A stretch of 64,000 nucleotides of DNA. Origin: Taxillus chinensis (lineage: Eukaryota > Streptophyta > Magnoliopsida > Santalales > Loranthaceae). A program made the position numbers and the translations under genes. The notes beneath the pieces were generated by a model. The model worked only from the letters and a program-made list of their open reading frames with translations, was not told the origin of the DNA and did no database searches. The stretch is taken from assembly GCA_023512835.1 (NCBI GenBank), contig CM042084.1, positions 46,485,609-46,549,608 on the forward strand. Reading direction: 5' to 3'. Numbering within the stretch: position 1 is the stretch's first letter; each line of letters starts with the position of its first letter. Shown in pieces: positions 1 to 10,761 of this stretch.

Positions 1-182
1 ATGGGGTTAGTATGTCCAACCCGGACAAAATGGGGTCCAACAATATGTATGTTGAGATCTTGTGAACATGATGCATTTGTTTATGAGATGTTGTTTGAGC
101 ACCTCATGGTCCTAGAGGTGAGGGTGTGCTAAGCTTGAGAGATATTGATTCCAGCTCCACTTGTTTTTGAAATGTGTAGACA
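1..182 (+). other. Tekay-1 untranslated leader (partial)
   Basis: This stretch precedes the gag start and has no sustained coding frame. By position it matches the last part of the leader seen at 12007-12459 in Tekay-2; both hold a phrase like CTCATGG..GAGGTGAGGGTGTG shortly before gag. The primer binding site is not in the window. Confidence 0.6.
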
Positions 183-1530
183 ATGCCTCCTAGGAGAGTT
201 ACCCGGGCTAACCTGGGCTGCAGAGGATGAGTCTTCGCACGTGCGGACAAGAGGGAAGGCAAGAAACGGTGGGCGATGATCCCATGGAGCGGATCATGGC
301 CCAAGTCAGGGCCTTGAGTGAGAATGTACAAGGCATGCGAGAGGATCTCAAGGGAGAGATCCGAGATGAGATTAGGCGGGAGATGATGGCACAACAGATA
401 GTGCTACCTTCTCCACCCCGTGAGACAGAGTCCACGTAGACAAGAGATACCGATGAGACGTGAGGAGGAAGATGTGGTGACCCGGTTCCGGAAGGAACAA
501 CCACCGAGGTTCAAGGGAGGAGCTGATCCTCTAGCGGCAGAGCATTGGCTGTGACAGATTGAGCACGTGTTCTCCTTTCTCCGACCCCAGGAGGAGGATA
601 AAGTGAGGTTAGTAGTCAGGCAGTTGGAAGAGGAAGCCTTAGAGTGGTGGCTCAGCATTTCAGGTAGCCGGGACATGCAGACCTTGTCATGGGAGGAGTT
701 CCTTCAGTTGTTCCATGAGGAGTACTTCCCGGAGTCCTTGCGGTGGCAAAAACGGGAAGAGTTAAGTGGTTTGAAACAAGGATCACGCACTGTGTCTGAG
801 TATGAGTGTGAATTCCGAGGACTGAGCCGGTTTGCCCCTGAGGCAATCTCTAGAGAGGACCTGAAGGCCCATAAGTTTACTATGGGACTTAGGCCTACCC
901 TGAAGTAGAGGGTGGAAATGCTGCCGTTGAGGACCTATGCTGAGGTTGTGGAGACAGCTAAGATTATGGAAAGAGGACTGGAGGAGGGTAAACAGGCTCA
1001 TCAGGAGCGGCTAGCACAAAGTACGCGCGATAAGCAGGGAGACTCCAAGAGACCGAGTTGAGCTTGGAAGTAGGAGTTTCCCCAAGGACAAGGGCCAATC
1101 ACCAATGGCTCCACCAAAGTCCCGTTATTCTGGAGGACCGGGGAACTCAGCTGGAGGTTTCCCACGTGAGTGTACTTGTTGTGGTCAAACTGGACACATG
1201 AAACGTGAGTGTCCCAAGCAGCACCTACAGTGCCATAGTTGTGGGAAGACAGGACACCTTAGCACGTTGTGTTTCAGTAAGGGGAACAACCGGGGAGCTG
1301 GTGGATTCGCATCAGGAGGGAGGAGTGAGACCCACTTTCGAGCCCTAACTCCGAGGCCAGCACCTTCATGGCAGGCGAGTCAGGCTAGTTCTACTCATGC
1401 AAGGCCACAGGGAGAAAACAACCACAAGGTGGTTCAGAGATTCATCCAAGTGGACATCAGACAGGGATCAAAGGACAAACAGGAGAGGCTAGTAGCAGGG
1501 CAAGCCATGGCAGAGTATTTGCACTTACTT
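183..1530 (+). pseudogene. gag: gag of Tekay-1, broken
   Basis: Gag builds the virus-like particle and packages element RNA in the cytoplasm. The start ATG at 183 begins MPPRRVTRA, the same start as in the other Tekay copies, but an in-frame stop follows within about 16 codons. The retrotransposon gag core is clear at 567-908 (EEDKVRL, EWWLSISGS, FPESLRWQKREE, HKFTMGL). It ends at a stop at 906-908. Two zinc knuckles, CTCCGQTGHMKREC and CHSCGKTGHLSTLC, lie at about 1171-1275 and would bind RNA. At least three frames are needed to read it, so the copy is dead. Identity as gag is secure. Confidence 0.9.
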
Positions 1531-1553
1531 CAGCACCACCCGAGTGGGAGGAG

Positions 1554-2290
1554 TTGCCACTATCCTCCGAGGAAGGCGAAGCTGGACCTTCGGTGGTTCG
1601 AGGTACTGTTTTGATATCTCACACTATAGTTGCTGTCTTGTTTGATACCGGAGCTTTGTGTTCCTTGATTGCTAAGTCCTTGGTTGAGAGCCTTGGACTG
1701 GATTGTGTGAGGGCAGATAGGCCCTTGAGTGTTGAGTCACCTGTGGGAGGTGCGTCGAAAATAAGCCGAGTGTGTCGTGAGTGTATGCTTACGATAGGAG
1801 ATGTTGAGGTCACATTTGATTTGTATGTGATGCCCATGAGGACCTTTGATTTGATTTTAGGGATGGACTGGTTAATGGCCTTCCAGGCTAAGATTGACTG
1901 TTATAGACGGCGGGTGTCATTTACTTCACCCACAGGATTACTTTGCACCCTAGTGGGGGAATGGGATGAGAATGCCGGGAGGGCTGGAATGACGAGAGGG
2001 CTATGGGTTAGTGTTACTCATAGACTTGCTACACTTACTTTTGAGGAGGAAGGTAATACTAAAGAACGAGTGTGGCCAGTTGTTGTTGAGAATTTCCAGG
2101 ATGTGTTTCCTGGGGAGTTACTGGAGTTGCCTCCACACAGGAGTGTTGAGTTCGCAATCGAGTTATTGCTAGGGGCAGGACCTATCTCACAAGTGGCATA
2201 CCGGATGGGACCTGCCGAGTTAAGGGAGCTTCAAAAGCAAATAAAGGAGCTGGGAGATAAATTTCATTCGCCCAAGTACATCACCTTGGG
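1554..2290 (+). pseudogene. retroviral-type aspartic protease of Tekay-1 with RT linker
   Basis: The protease would cut the Gag-Pol polyprotein during particle maturation. The frame starting at 1554 overlaps the end of the gag frame. The catalytic DTGA triplet (1644-1655) follows VLF and precedes LCSLIAKSLVESLGL; most copies here have DTGAS, so this one carries DTGAL. The downstream pattern FDLILGMDWLMAFQAKIDCYRRRVSF is the usual second half of the plant Ty3/gypsy protease. The frame continues toward RT ([13 protein letters not shown]) and is broken near 2250-2312, where DNA matching the start of the RT fingers is read in another frame. Confidence 0.87.
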
Positions 2291-2958
2291 GTGCACCAGT
2301 CTTGTTTGCTAAAAAGGCAGACGGTTCACTACGACTCTGCATTGATTATCGAAAGCTGAACCAAGTGACAGTAAAGAACAAATACCCTTTGTCGAGGATT
2401 GATGATCTGTTTGACCAGCTGAGTGGGGCACAGTGGTTTTCAAAGATTGATTTGCGTTCTGGGTATCATCAGCTGAGGGTCAGGAGTGAGGATATTCCTA
2501 AGACTGCTTTCAGGTGTAGATATGGGCACTATGAGTGGTTAGTGATTCCTTTCGGGCTCACTAATGCACCGGCGGTGTTCATGCACCTAATGAATCAGGT
2601 ATTTGCCCCGTACCTAGATTCCTTTGTGGTGGTATTTATTGATGACATCCTTGTATACTCAAAGACCCGAGAGGAGCATGAGTAGCATTTGACTATGGTG
2701 TTACAAACGCTCCGAGACCACCAGTTGTATGCTAAATTCAGCAAGTGTAACTTCTGGATGCAAGAGGTGCATTTTCTTGGGCATGTGGTATCTGCCGAGG
2801 GAGTTAGAGTGGACCCAACCAAGATTGAGTCTGTATCATCTTGGAAAAGGCCCACGAATGTTTTTGAGATCCGTAGTTTCTTGGGTCTGGCAAGATATTA
2901 CAGGCGCTTCATGGAAGGGTTCTCTCGGTTAGCAGCACCAATGACAGCCCTGACATGA
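2291..2958 (+). pseudogene. reverse transcriptase of Tekay-1, broken
   Basis: RT copies the element RNA into DNA inside the particle. Motifs in order are [40 protein letters not shown] and the catalytic FIDD box (2635-2646) within [16 protein letters not shown] in place of YIDD is normal for plant Ty3/gypsy. An in-frame TAG at 2683-2685 interrupts the palm/thumb, and another stop occurs near 2956 after [11 protein letters not shown]. Length and motif order are otherwise complete. Confidence 0.92.
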
Positions 2959-3440
2959 AAAGGAGTTAAATTTGAGTGGATAGACAAGTGTTAGCGAGCT
3001 TTTGAGGAATTGAAGACTCGTTTGACTACTGCACCAGTTTTGAGTCTACCACGGGATGGAGTGCCTTACGAGGTGTATTGTGATGCATCCCGAGTTGGAT
3101 TGGGGTGTGTTCTGATGCAGGAACACAAAGTCATAGCTTATGGCTCACGTCAGCTTAAGCCCCATGAGTAGAATTACCCAACGCATGATCTGGAATTAGC
3201 AGCAGTTATCTTTGCCTTGAAGTCGTGGCAACATTACTTGCTGGGGGAGAAATTTGTGGTATACACTGACCACAAGAGCCTACAGTACATCTTCACCTAG
3301 AGGGATCTAAATTTGAGACAGAGGAGATGGGTGGAGTACTTGCAGATGTTTGACTTTACACTCTCCTACACACCTGGAAAGGGGAATGTAGTTGCAGATG
3401 CACTAAGTAGGAAGGGAAAAGCTGAGGTTTCCATGAGAGA
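2959..3440 (+). pseudogene. RNase H of Tekay-1, several stops
   Basis: RNase H removes the RNA strand during reverse transcription. The YCDAS motif is at about 3076-3090, followed by LGCVL and [10 protein letters not shown], then [34 protein letters not shown], the usual RT-type RNase H seen in Ty3/gypsy. Nonsense codons interrupt the frame in several places, for example after KPHE (about 3170) and at the end of the IFT motif (about 3298). No long open frame remains. Confidence 0.85.
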
Positions 3441-4660
3441 ATGGAAAATGACCGAACGATTAAGCGATCTTTGCGGTACAGCCTAATTTTAGCAGTGGGG
3501 AAGCAGTCCTATGTTCTATTGCGGTAATGCCAGAGTTATACCAGCGTGTCCGTGAGGGACAATTGGGGGACGTGGACTATGAAGCGATCTGGGCCTAGAT
3601 AGAGGCCGGTGAACTGTCTGAGGAATGGACAGAAGGAACTGAGCATCAGCTGAGATTTCAGGGGCGCTTGATAGTACCGTCCTCCTTACGCGAGGATGTG
3701 ATAAGGGAGTTTCATTATTCCCGTTGCCATGAGGGACTAAGATGTATCATGCCGTGCGAGCACGGTTCTAGTGGCCGGGATCGAAGAGGTGTATAGCGAG
3801 TTTGTTTCCAGGTGCCTTACTTGTCAAAAAGTAAAGGCGAGCACCAACGACCTGCTGGTCGGTTCTGACCATTGCCTGTGGCTGAGTGGAAGTGGGAGCA
3901 TATTACCATGGATTTTGTGACAGGACTTCCTACCACTTCTGGGAGGAAGGATATGATTTGGGTCATTGTAGACCGATTGACTAAATCAACCCCTTTCTTG
4001 GCTATTCGGGAGCGAGACTCCATTGGAACGTTGAGCCAGCTGTATGTCGATGAGATTGTGCGATTGCATGGAGTGCCTTTGTCTATCGTTTCAGACAGAG
4101 ATGCACGATTCACTTCTCGGTTTTGGAATGGTTTCCAAGAGGCATTGGGGGCGCGGCTTAATTTGAGTACTCCTTTCCATCCTGAGACTGATGGTCAGTC
4201 AGAGAGGACCATTCAAACGTTGGAAGACCTGTTGAGAGCTTGTGTGCTTGATTTTGGGGGATCATGGGCTTCTCACCTTCCTTTGGTAGAGTTTGCCTAT
4301 AATAATAGTTACCAGGCTTCTATTGGAATGGCCCTGTTCGAGGCATTGTATGGCAGACCTTGCCGGTCTCCATTGTGTTGGGCAGAAGCTGGAGAGGCAG
4401 CTATGTTGGGACCTCAATTGGTCCAAGAGGCTACGACAAAAGTCCAACTGATTAGGCAGCACCTTCTTATGGCCCAGAGTAGACAAAAGTCTTATGCGGA
4501 TCGCCAACGCAGGCCATTGGAGTTTTTGGTTGGAGACCACGTGTCTCTTCGTGTTTCTCCACGGAGAAGGCATAAGAGATTTGGAAAGGGATCCAAGTTT
4601 TCTCCACGATACATTGGACTGTTTGAGATTTTGAGTAGAGTTGGACCCGTTGCTTATAGG
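3441..4660 (+). pseudogene. integrase of Tekay-1 (DD35E core intact)
   Basis: Integrase inserts the cDNA into the chromosome. The zinc-binding N-terminus at about 3690-3840 is frameshifted. From 3872 an uninterrupted frame of 362 codons runs to 4960 through the catalytic core and chromodomain. In that frame the three catalytic residues are D14 (MDFVTGLP), D75 (SDRDARF) and E111 (DGQSERTIQ). D75 and E111 are separated by exactly 35 residues, the classical spacing. [28 protein letters not shown] follows. This is the best-preserved coding segment of the copy. Confidence 0.92.
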
Positions 4661-4960
4661 TTAGCATTACCTCCCAGTTTGAGCAAAGTTCATGATGTTT
4701 TCCATGTATTCCAGTTGCGGAAATACCATCCAGATCCCACACATGTGTTGGATTGGAGTACCCTGGATATTGGGGAGGATGTGACGATTGTTGAGGCACC
4801 AATCCGTATTTTGGATAGGCGCGTGAAGCAGCTACGAGGTAAGACTATTCCGTTGGTTTGGGTGTTGTGGAAACACCGAGGTATGGAGGAAGAGACTTGG
4901 GAATGTGAGGCTGAGATGCGTGCTCACTACCCTAACCTGTTCGAGGACGAACGACCCTGA
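4661..4960 (+). pseudogene. integrase C-terminus and chromodomain of Tekay-1
   Basis: VFHVFQLRKYHPDPTHVL ends the integrase, and the chromodomain-like tail follows: PIRILDRRVKQLRGKTIPLVWVLWKH, then EEETWECEAEMRAHYPNLFEDE. In chromoviruses this module is thought to read histone marks and guide integration to heterochromatin. The frame is open to the stop at 4958-4960. The last codons (FEDE) are echoed as non-coding DNA just before the polypurine tract at about 5090. Confidence 0.88.
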
Positions 4961-5109
4961 AGGGGGGGAGGAAGGCAAACATCAACATAGTCAGGTACTT
5001 GTCCAACTGGTTATTTGATGCGTGTATTGATTTGTGTTAGGGGTCTATTCATTGGTTGTGGTTATTGTTTCCTTTGATTCCACACTCTTTTCGAGGACGA
5101 AAAGTCTTT

Positions 5110-5122
5110 AAGGGGGAGAGGA
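5110..5122 (+). promoter_or_regulatory. polypurine tract, plus-strand primer of Tekay-1
   Basis: AAGGGGGAGAGGA is an uninterrupted purine run directly 5' of the LTR start TGTAAGGACCC. An RNase H-resistant RNA here primes plus-strand DNA synthesis. A second purine run (AAGGGGGGGAGGAAGG) lies at about 4960-4975 right after the chromodomain. Confidence 0.85.
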
Positions 5123-5530
5123 TGTAAGGACCCGTATTTGAGGGGCCTTAGAGATAGCCTTGAGTTAGAGACCTTATTTTAACAAATGAATATCAACACA
5201 ATGATGTGCTCATCAAATGGAGAATTTTGACTGTACTTGGACTAATTTTGGGATTTGAGGCCCTGAGGGGTATTTTTGGGATTTCACAAATAATTTTATA
5301 TTCCCTTTTAAATTACCTGGGTTTGTATTTTGAGCTTTGGGTCTCCCTTCAAGGCAAAACCCAATATGAGAGTGGGCTGTTTTGCCTTTCTTCTTGGGTT
5401 TACTTAACCACCATTGGGCTGCATTTGGTCTTGGGCTTCTATTAAAAACAAAATAATAAAGAAAGAAAATAAGAGAAAAGAAAAGGAAAACCAAACCCTA
5501 CCTTCCTTGCGCCGTCATACACACACACGC

Positions 5531-5615
<85 letters not shown>

Positions 5616-7468
5616 GATGATCCAAAGTGGAGGAGTTTTTGACGATCAAGGATTTCCATGACGACGGGGAGGCCGGAGGCGTTGAGGTAGCAAGGATACA
5701 GATCGCTCCGTATTTTTCCCCAATTCTTTTCTGCAACACTTCTGAGGTAGGGATTTCAAGTTTTGTCTCTTTGTCGTCTCTCTCTTACAGATTTCTAGAA
5801 AACAAAATTTATGTGATGATCTCGGGATGTTGAAAAGAGATTTTTAATATATATTGAGTTTCTAAATTCACCCTGAGCCTATGGATGATCCGGGGGTTTT
5901 TGTCCGAGTTTTTCGAATTTCCGAATTTCGTGTGACATTATTTATACTTTTGGGTTAGGGGTCATTTGTATACCCATTGTCTTGAGATTATTTAGATGAA
6001 GAATTTTAGGAAAAACCCTGTATCTCTGGTTTGGTTTAGACCTCTAGTATTGGGAAAATCAAAATGAGAGTGAGGCCGAGTTGGATTTAGACCTGTTTTA
6101 CAGACTTAGAATCTCAATAACTTCTAAACTAAAACGATTTTGAGGTTGGTCCTTTAGGGAAAAATGATTAGAATGACAAAAGAAGGTTTTGGAGCCTGCA
6201 CGTGAGAATGCCTTTTTCACTTGCAGATTCATTCTTGCTCCAAATTGCCCCAAATTTTAGGTGTAGCTTCCTTAGAGGTATATGAGTTGAAATACCCCTG
6301 CACGTGACAATGACCTTTTCACGTGTAACCTTATTTTTGGCTAAAAATCATCCCTGAACCTTCTGGGATGGTTAGAATGATGTTCTGAGTTAATTTGCCT
6401 CTACTCGTGACAATATGTTGTCACGTGCAGCTTGTTTTGGGCTCCCTTTGAGGTGGATAAGCTTCCTTTGAAAGGTTGTTTATGATCCAGATTGTGAGTG
6501 TGAGAAATGTGTGGACTTTAGGGACCATGAGGAGTTAGGTGATGTTATGTGTAATGATTTGAGTATTCTGAGACTATCTGTTGTTTTACATTCTAAGTTG
6601 AGTTTTTTTTTTTATGCTAAATGAGTTGCATGTTTGTACTGTGTTTGTTGAGTTATGTTTATTGAGTTGGGATTGTTGAGTTGTATCTGTTGAAATGTGT
6701 ATGTTGAGGACCCCAGAAACACGGGGAGTTGAGATGAGAACCCCAGAAACGCGGGGATTGAGATGAGTATGGGACAGTCATTATACTGTACCCCTTGAGA
6801 TGAGATTCACATTTGCCTGGTGTGGTATGTCACGTCGCCGTGGTGGCGGGGTGTCCTCTACCCTCCAGTGCAGGCTGAGGTATGAGGCGTGTTTACTGGG
6901 TGATGGTTGTTGTTTTAGCTTAAGTCGCTACACGAGCACATGCATCCACTTGACATGCATAGTTTTAGAGTGGGACGGGACTGGGGAGACTCGATCCCTA
7001 CTGATCTGTGGTGTGCTCACCCCTCCTATGAACCGTTCTTTGCGGGACCTAGCGGGCGATAGGCAAAAGAGGCCGAGTTGGTAGGCCACCTTGGGCTGCA
7101 TGGCCTTATATATATTTACATTTGGTTGTTTTGCTTGTATTTGAGATCTGTTGGTTTAAACCGTGTATCCTGGTTATATTCTTTGGGAGCTTGTTCCCTA
7201 GTGGGTTGTAAAAGGACTTCAAGCCTCGAGCACCGTAATTGATGTATTGTGTTGTGTTGTGAATACTTGTATGTATGGCTATTGTGGTGGTGTGCTTGGC
7301 ATGAAAATGTATATGCCCCTTGGCATGTTGACTTGTGATACGGGGATAGGACGGCACCCGCGGTAGGTGTCCTCACCTTGGTGTTTACACCGAACCCTTG
7401 ACCCTTCGGGTGCGGGCATGGGCGGTCATTACCCATTTCCGGGAGGAAAGAAATTTGGGGGCGTGACA
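5123..7468 (+). repeat. 3' LTR of Tekay-1 (2346 bp)
   Basis: It starts TGTAAGGACCCG after the polypurine tract and ends GGGGGCGTGACA, the same ends as the other Tekay LTRs here. It is longer than its relatives and carries a (GA)n plus G44 tract, several CACGTG-flanked inverted repeats at about 6198-6440, and a short tandem repeat with AACCCCAGAAACGCGGGG at about 6707-6765. It lacks the paired ACGT palindromes and the ATCCATATAGG stem-loop of the other Tekay LTRs, so it belongs to a distinct subfamily. Confidence 0.9.
5533..5614 (+). repeat. (GA)19 followed by a 44-base poly-G run
   Basis: A GA microsatellite (about 5533-5570) passes directly into 44 consecutive G residues (5571-5614). Other Tekay LTRs have a GA tract in the transcribed leader at the equivalent place, but none has a G run. 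Confidence 0.95.
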
Positions 7469-7635
7469 CCAGGTTTCACAAAACAGTCCCGGGCGTCCAT
7501 AGCCACCGGGTTTGACAAAACAGCCCTGGGCTTCCACAACCACCGGGTTTCACAAAACAGCCCCGGGCTTCCACAGCCATCGGGTTTCACAAAAGAGTCC
7601 CGGGCTTCCACAGCCACCGGGTTTCACAAAACACA
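7469..7635 (-). repeat. 37-bp minisatellite, left copy (about 4.5 units)
   Basis: Tandem units share the core CTTCCACAGCCACCGGGT and have a 37-base period. The same array with about 10 units is at 23597-23975 in the other LTR. Confidence 0.9.
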
Positions 7636-7896
7636 GTACACATAGCCACTCAGGCATAAAACTAAACACTTAGTAGGCACACATTCACAAATGTACAAAC
7701 TCAGCCACTCAGGCATAAAAACAAACACTTAGCATGCACACCTTTACCAACTCACAATTCTAGCCTTACTGGCATATTATCAAACACATATTGGGCATTT
7801 TCACACAAACATATTCACACATGCATTGTATCAAACATTTGACATGCACTGCCCACCCAACGTCAAAATCACACTAAAACGCCATTTAAGGCCAAC

Positions 7897-7926
7897 ATTC
7901 ATATAGGAGGTCACACCTATATGAAT
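7897..7926 (-). promoter_or_regulatory. conserved stem-loop in Tekay-C left LTR
   Basis: Two perfectly complementary 11-base arms (ATTCATATAGG and CCTATATGAAT) flank an 8-base loop, downstream of the TATA box in the transcribed leader. Relative to other Tekay LTRs one base pair is changed on both sides. Confidence 0.7.
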
Positions 7927-8103
7927 TTACATATAAATATTATAGTAATAGCAATAGAAACTTTACAAAACATCGACACGGGGCCTAACCCCGGAAGCAG
8001 GCCGGGGAAAGACAGAACCCCTACCTCAACAGATTCCTCCACGCCAAACGCCGTTTGCCCACGGAAACATCACTGCACCAACCACGACCAGAAGCTTTTT
8101 TTC

Positions 8104-8149
8104 CTTCTCTCTCTCTCTCTCTCTCTCTCTCCCTCTCTCTCTCTCTCCA
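8104..8149 (-). repeat. (CT)n microsatellite in Tekay-C left LTR
   Basis: This is a nearly pure CT run with one interruption, equivalent to (GA)n in the sense of the element. It lies just downstream of the TATA box in the predicted leader, the usual position in these LTRs. Confidence 0.9.
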
Positions 8150-8203
8150 ACACGGTATGGCAGTGAAGAGAACCCTTAACCTAAAACAAGGAGCCTTCAC
8201 CTC

Positions 8204-8211
8204 TTTATATA
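8204..8211 (-). promoter_or_regulatory. TATA box of Tekay-C left LTR
   Basis: TATATAAA on the minus strand sits just downstream (in the element's sense) of the paired ACGT palindromes at 8225-8245 and 8260-8281 and upstream of the GA tract. Confidence 0.65.
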
Positions 8212-8224
8212 GACAACTCAAACC

Positions 8225-8281
8225 CCAAAACGACGTAGTTTTGATTAAATGAATCCAGCATCAAAACAACGTAGTTTTGAT
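8225..8281 (-). promoter_or_regulatory. paired ACGT-core palindromes, Tekay-C left LTR
   Basis: Two near-palindromes with the core CAAAACGACGTAGTTTTG lie immediately upstream of the TATA box. The ACGT centre is the core bound by plant bZIP factors; binding here is an inference. Confidence 0.6.
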
Positions 8282-8993
8282 TACAGTCTACAACCTTTTT
8301 GCAACCAAACAGGACAAAACACTCATAATTTCACCATGGTCCTTTAGCAAAAGAGTATCAGAACAACAAAACAAGGGTAATGGAGGCTGCACGTGAGAAA
8401 GGCCTTTCTCACGGGCACCTCCAAATGCTCTAGAATTCTACCACAAGCCTTGGAACAACATCAGGAAGGCTCCCGTGCAAAAATCCCACTGCACGTGAAA
8501 AGCCCTTCTCACGTGCATTCTCACGTGCACTCCCTATTGGGCTCAAACTTTATCTCTTGCTTGCTTATCAACATACAAGATGATTTAGCCAAAGTGTGTG
8601 GAAATAAAACTCCATAAAACACAACAATTTCCACCTAAAAAGGCAAAACTGCCTAACTCCTCACATCCCAAAATACGGGTCATTACATCCTCTCCCCCTT
8701 AAGACTTTTCGTCCTCGAAAAGAAACAACATGCAAGGAAAACCTCACAGCAAAGCCACAACACCCAAATGGGTCATACCCGCACATTGTACACATTAGCA
8801 CATAGCGCTATGCCACCACGATCCATAACCACATGCATCACAATCCATGAAAACACATCCACATGTCACAAATACCTATCACAAGCAAATTTCATTAACA
8901 CATTCAACATAAATAAAACTCAAAAGTCGAAAAGGAAATACAAAAGAAATACAAATACACTAGCCAACAGCCACCCCTCCACCCTTAAGAGTG

Positions 8994-9054
8994 TTCGGTC
9001 CTCGAACAACTTTGGGTGTTGCTCACGCATCATGGACTCACGTTCCATGTCTTC
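8994..9054 (-). pseudogene. Tail of chromodomain, Tekay-C
   Basis: About 20 codons match the C-terminus of the Tekay polyprotein (MERESMMREQHPKLFEDR). Homology stops abruptly upstream at CTGCAGG, so the rest of the chromodomain and integrase has been lost or replaced. Confidence 0.75.
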
Positions 9055-10033
9055 ACCTGCAGGACATGTTGTCCTCGAGAAGACAACACACCTTCCATAA
9101 CGCACATGCCGATGCACATCGCCCACAACCATTCACATACCCGTAACGAAGATATCACACAATAACACACATGAAGGCACATACCCATAGACCTAATACA
9201 ACACAACATGATAGGAAACACATATTCTAATCTCACAAACAACCCTTGTTCTCCTCACCTAACACATGTCACAAGTATTCACATGTCACGACGGTGTAAG
9301 ACATATATGCCCATCCCCAACACGTTTAACAAATCACATAGGTCACAGACCAACGCACATCATAAACACCACTACAAGGAACAACTCACAAACAAAACAC
9401 TATTACACGTTTAACGTTTCACTGCCCATTCGCCAACACCATACAAACTCATCCGCAGGGAGTTTCCTCACAACCTTCCCACCTTTGAACTTTTCGTACC
9501 CGAAAAGAGAAACCAAGTAGCAAACATCATGAGAAGATTAAAGCAATACATAACACCCATGAGCATAACAAGAACTAGAGCTTGGCCAATTAGCGCGTTG
9601 ACAACAACTCATGTGAGCAAGTCTGACAACAGTGAGGTCGAGAAACCTCCCACAGATTCGCTAAGACCCCGACAACCGAACAAGGCCAACACCATCAGCC
9701 TACGCGCGTCACAATAGAACCAACACTACCCAATTAAAGGTACCCCAACAGTAACCCACCACTAGGATTTGATGCAACGGACACCAACAATTTACCACAC
9801 AGCCACACCCCAGATGTAGACCTCACCCTTACAGCAAGCACCATGAGGTCACAATGAAATACAAACAAACGGGATAAGAGCATGATGTAAACCACAATCA
9901 CAAGTCCCACACGGGGATATCACCACGGCAAGACCAAAGATCACGATTGAATCCCCTCACGCTAACACAAAATTGGCTTAGGGATCTGAGCAATACATCC
10001 GCTAGCAAGGCATATTAAAACCCAAACAACACC

Positions 10034-10038
10034 AATGA
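10034..10038. repeat. Target site duplication of Tekay-2, left copy (AATGA)
   Basis: AATGA directly precedes the LTR start TGTAAGG and is repeated exactly at 19560-19564. Five bases is the usual duplication size for Ty3/gypsy integrase. Confidence 0.93.
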
Positions 10039-10472
10039 TGTAAGGACCCGTACCTTGAGTTAGTCACAGTTTTGCCTTCTAAGTAGAGTTTTTTCTAGAT
10101 TTTGACCTAGTGAATGGGCTCAAATGAATTCACGTGCAAAAGGAAAGATGCTTAGAATGATGTCCTCTATCTACCACAGAAGTTTCAGGCCAAACGGACG
10201 TGTATGTGAGGTGCACGTGAAATGGGTCCAATTCACGTGCAAGTGTGATTGTCTTCTAAATGATGCAAGGAGGCTAGGGGTGAAGTTTGGGCGCATTTGG
10301 AGTGCATATGGAGTTGCACGTGAATTGGGGAATTCACGTTCAAATTGGCGTGCAGCCATATTTTTACATGGTTCCCTTGGTTTTGACATTCTAATGATCT
10401 TTCTCTAAAGGACCATGTTGAAATTCTGAGTATTTTGGCCTATATGGGTGCGGAAAGGTGCTAACTTGTGTG

Positions 10473-10531
10473 ATCAAAACTACGTCGTTTTGATCCTGGG
10501 ATTTACTTAATCAAAACTACGTCGTTTTGAT
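10473..10531 (+). promoter_or_regulatory. paired ACGT-core palindromes, Tekay-2 5' LTR
   Basis: Two 22-base near-palindromes with the core CAAAACTACGTCGTTTTG occupy 10473-10494 and 10510-10531. Their centres are 37 bases apart and the second ends 12 bases before the TATA box. The spacing is nearly the same in all Tekay LTRs of the window except Tekay-1. Confidence 0.65.
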
Positions 10532-10543
10532 GTGGGTAGTGTC

Positions 10544-10550
10544 TATATAA
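10544..10550 (+). promoter_or_regulatory. TATA box, Tekay-2 5' LTR
   Basis: TATATAA lies in GTCTATATAATGAGGGC, just upstream of the GA tract, and is conserved in position in the 3' LTR (18106-18112). It would drive transcription of the element RNA by Pol II. Confidence 0.75.
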
Positions 10551-10761
10551 TGAGGGCTTGAGTTTGAGTTTAGGGTTCTTGTGTTCTTCTTTGCTTCACG
10601 TTCTCCGAGAGAGAGAGAGGATCTCCAGGGTAGTTGCCGTGGTGGTTCGCGTCGTTGGAAGGTGTCTAGCGTGGAGGTTAGGACAAAAGTCCGAGGTAGG
10701 GATTCATGTTCTTCCTAACTCTCCTCTGTTCTAGGATATTCACTTATATATATATATGTAA

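Larger units (their letters stand above)
1..7468 (+). mobile_element. Tekay-1: Ty3/gypsy chromovirus, 5' LTR outside window
   Basis: The order leader, gag with two CCHC knuckles, aspartic protease, reverse transcriptase, RNase H, integrase, chromodomain, polypurine tract and LTR is that of a Ty3/gypsy chromovirus. The chromodomain tail and the RT/RNase H motifs resemble the plant Tekay (Del) clade. Only about 180 bases of leader are visible, against about 470 in Tekay-2, so the primer site and 5' LTR should lie a few hundred bases upstream of base 1. The right end joins directly to a minus-strand LTR fragment of another element, so Tekay-1 was inserted into that LTR. The expected 5-bp target copy on this side is CCAGG (7469-7473); the partner copy is off the window. 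All domains carry stops or frameshifts, so this copy is not autonomous. Confidence 0.93.
7469..8687 (-). repeat. 3' LTR of Tekay-C, truncated by Tekay-1
   Basis: Read on the minus strand it starts TGTAATGACCCG at 8687 and matches 25025 to about 23800 of the right LTR. It stops inside the 37-bp minisatellite, where Tekay-1 was inserted. The missing part (about 700 bp by comparison with the right LTR) should lie left of the window, beyond Tekay-1's 5' LTR. Confidence 0.9.
8688..10038 (-). other. Tekay-C interior, 3' part (mostly non-coding)
   Basis: Next to the LTR there is a polypurine tract on the minus strand (8688-8701, TCCTCTCCCCCTTA on plus) and the CGAGGACGAAAAG motif. The FEDE/PPT-like motif recurs at about 8980-9010 and 9065-9080. 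From about 9100 to 10033 I see no coding frame or known motif; the plus strand is rich in CA and AC runs. Bases 10034-10038 are the left target copy of Tekay-2. Confidence 0.7.

Noticed and set aside
5515..5739. Minus-strand frame with a poly-Pro and Ser-Leu stretch
   Set aside because: It is produced by the G44 and GA tracts of the Tekay-1 LTR.
9529..9717. Short plus-strand frames in the Tekay-C interior as possible host exons
   Set aside because: No splice signals, domain or codon pattern; the element runs on the minus strand here.
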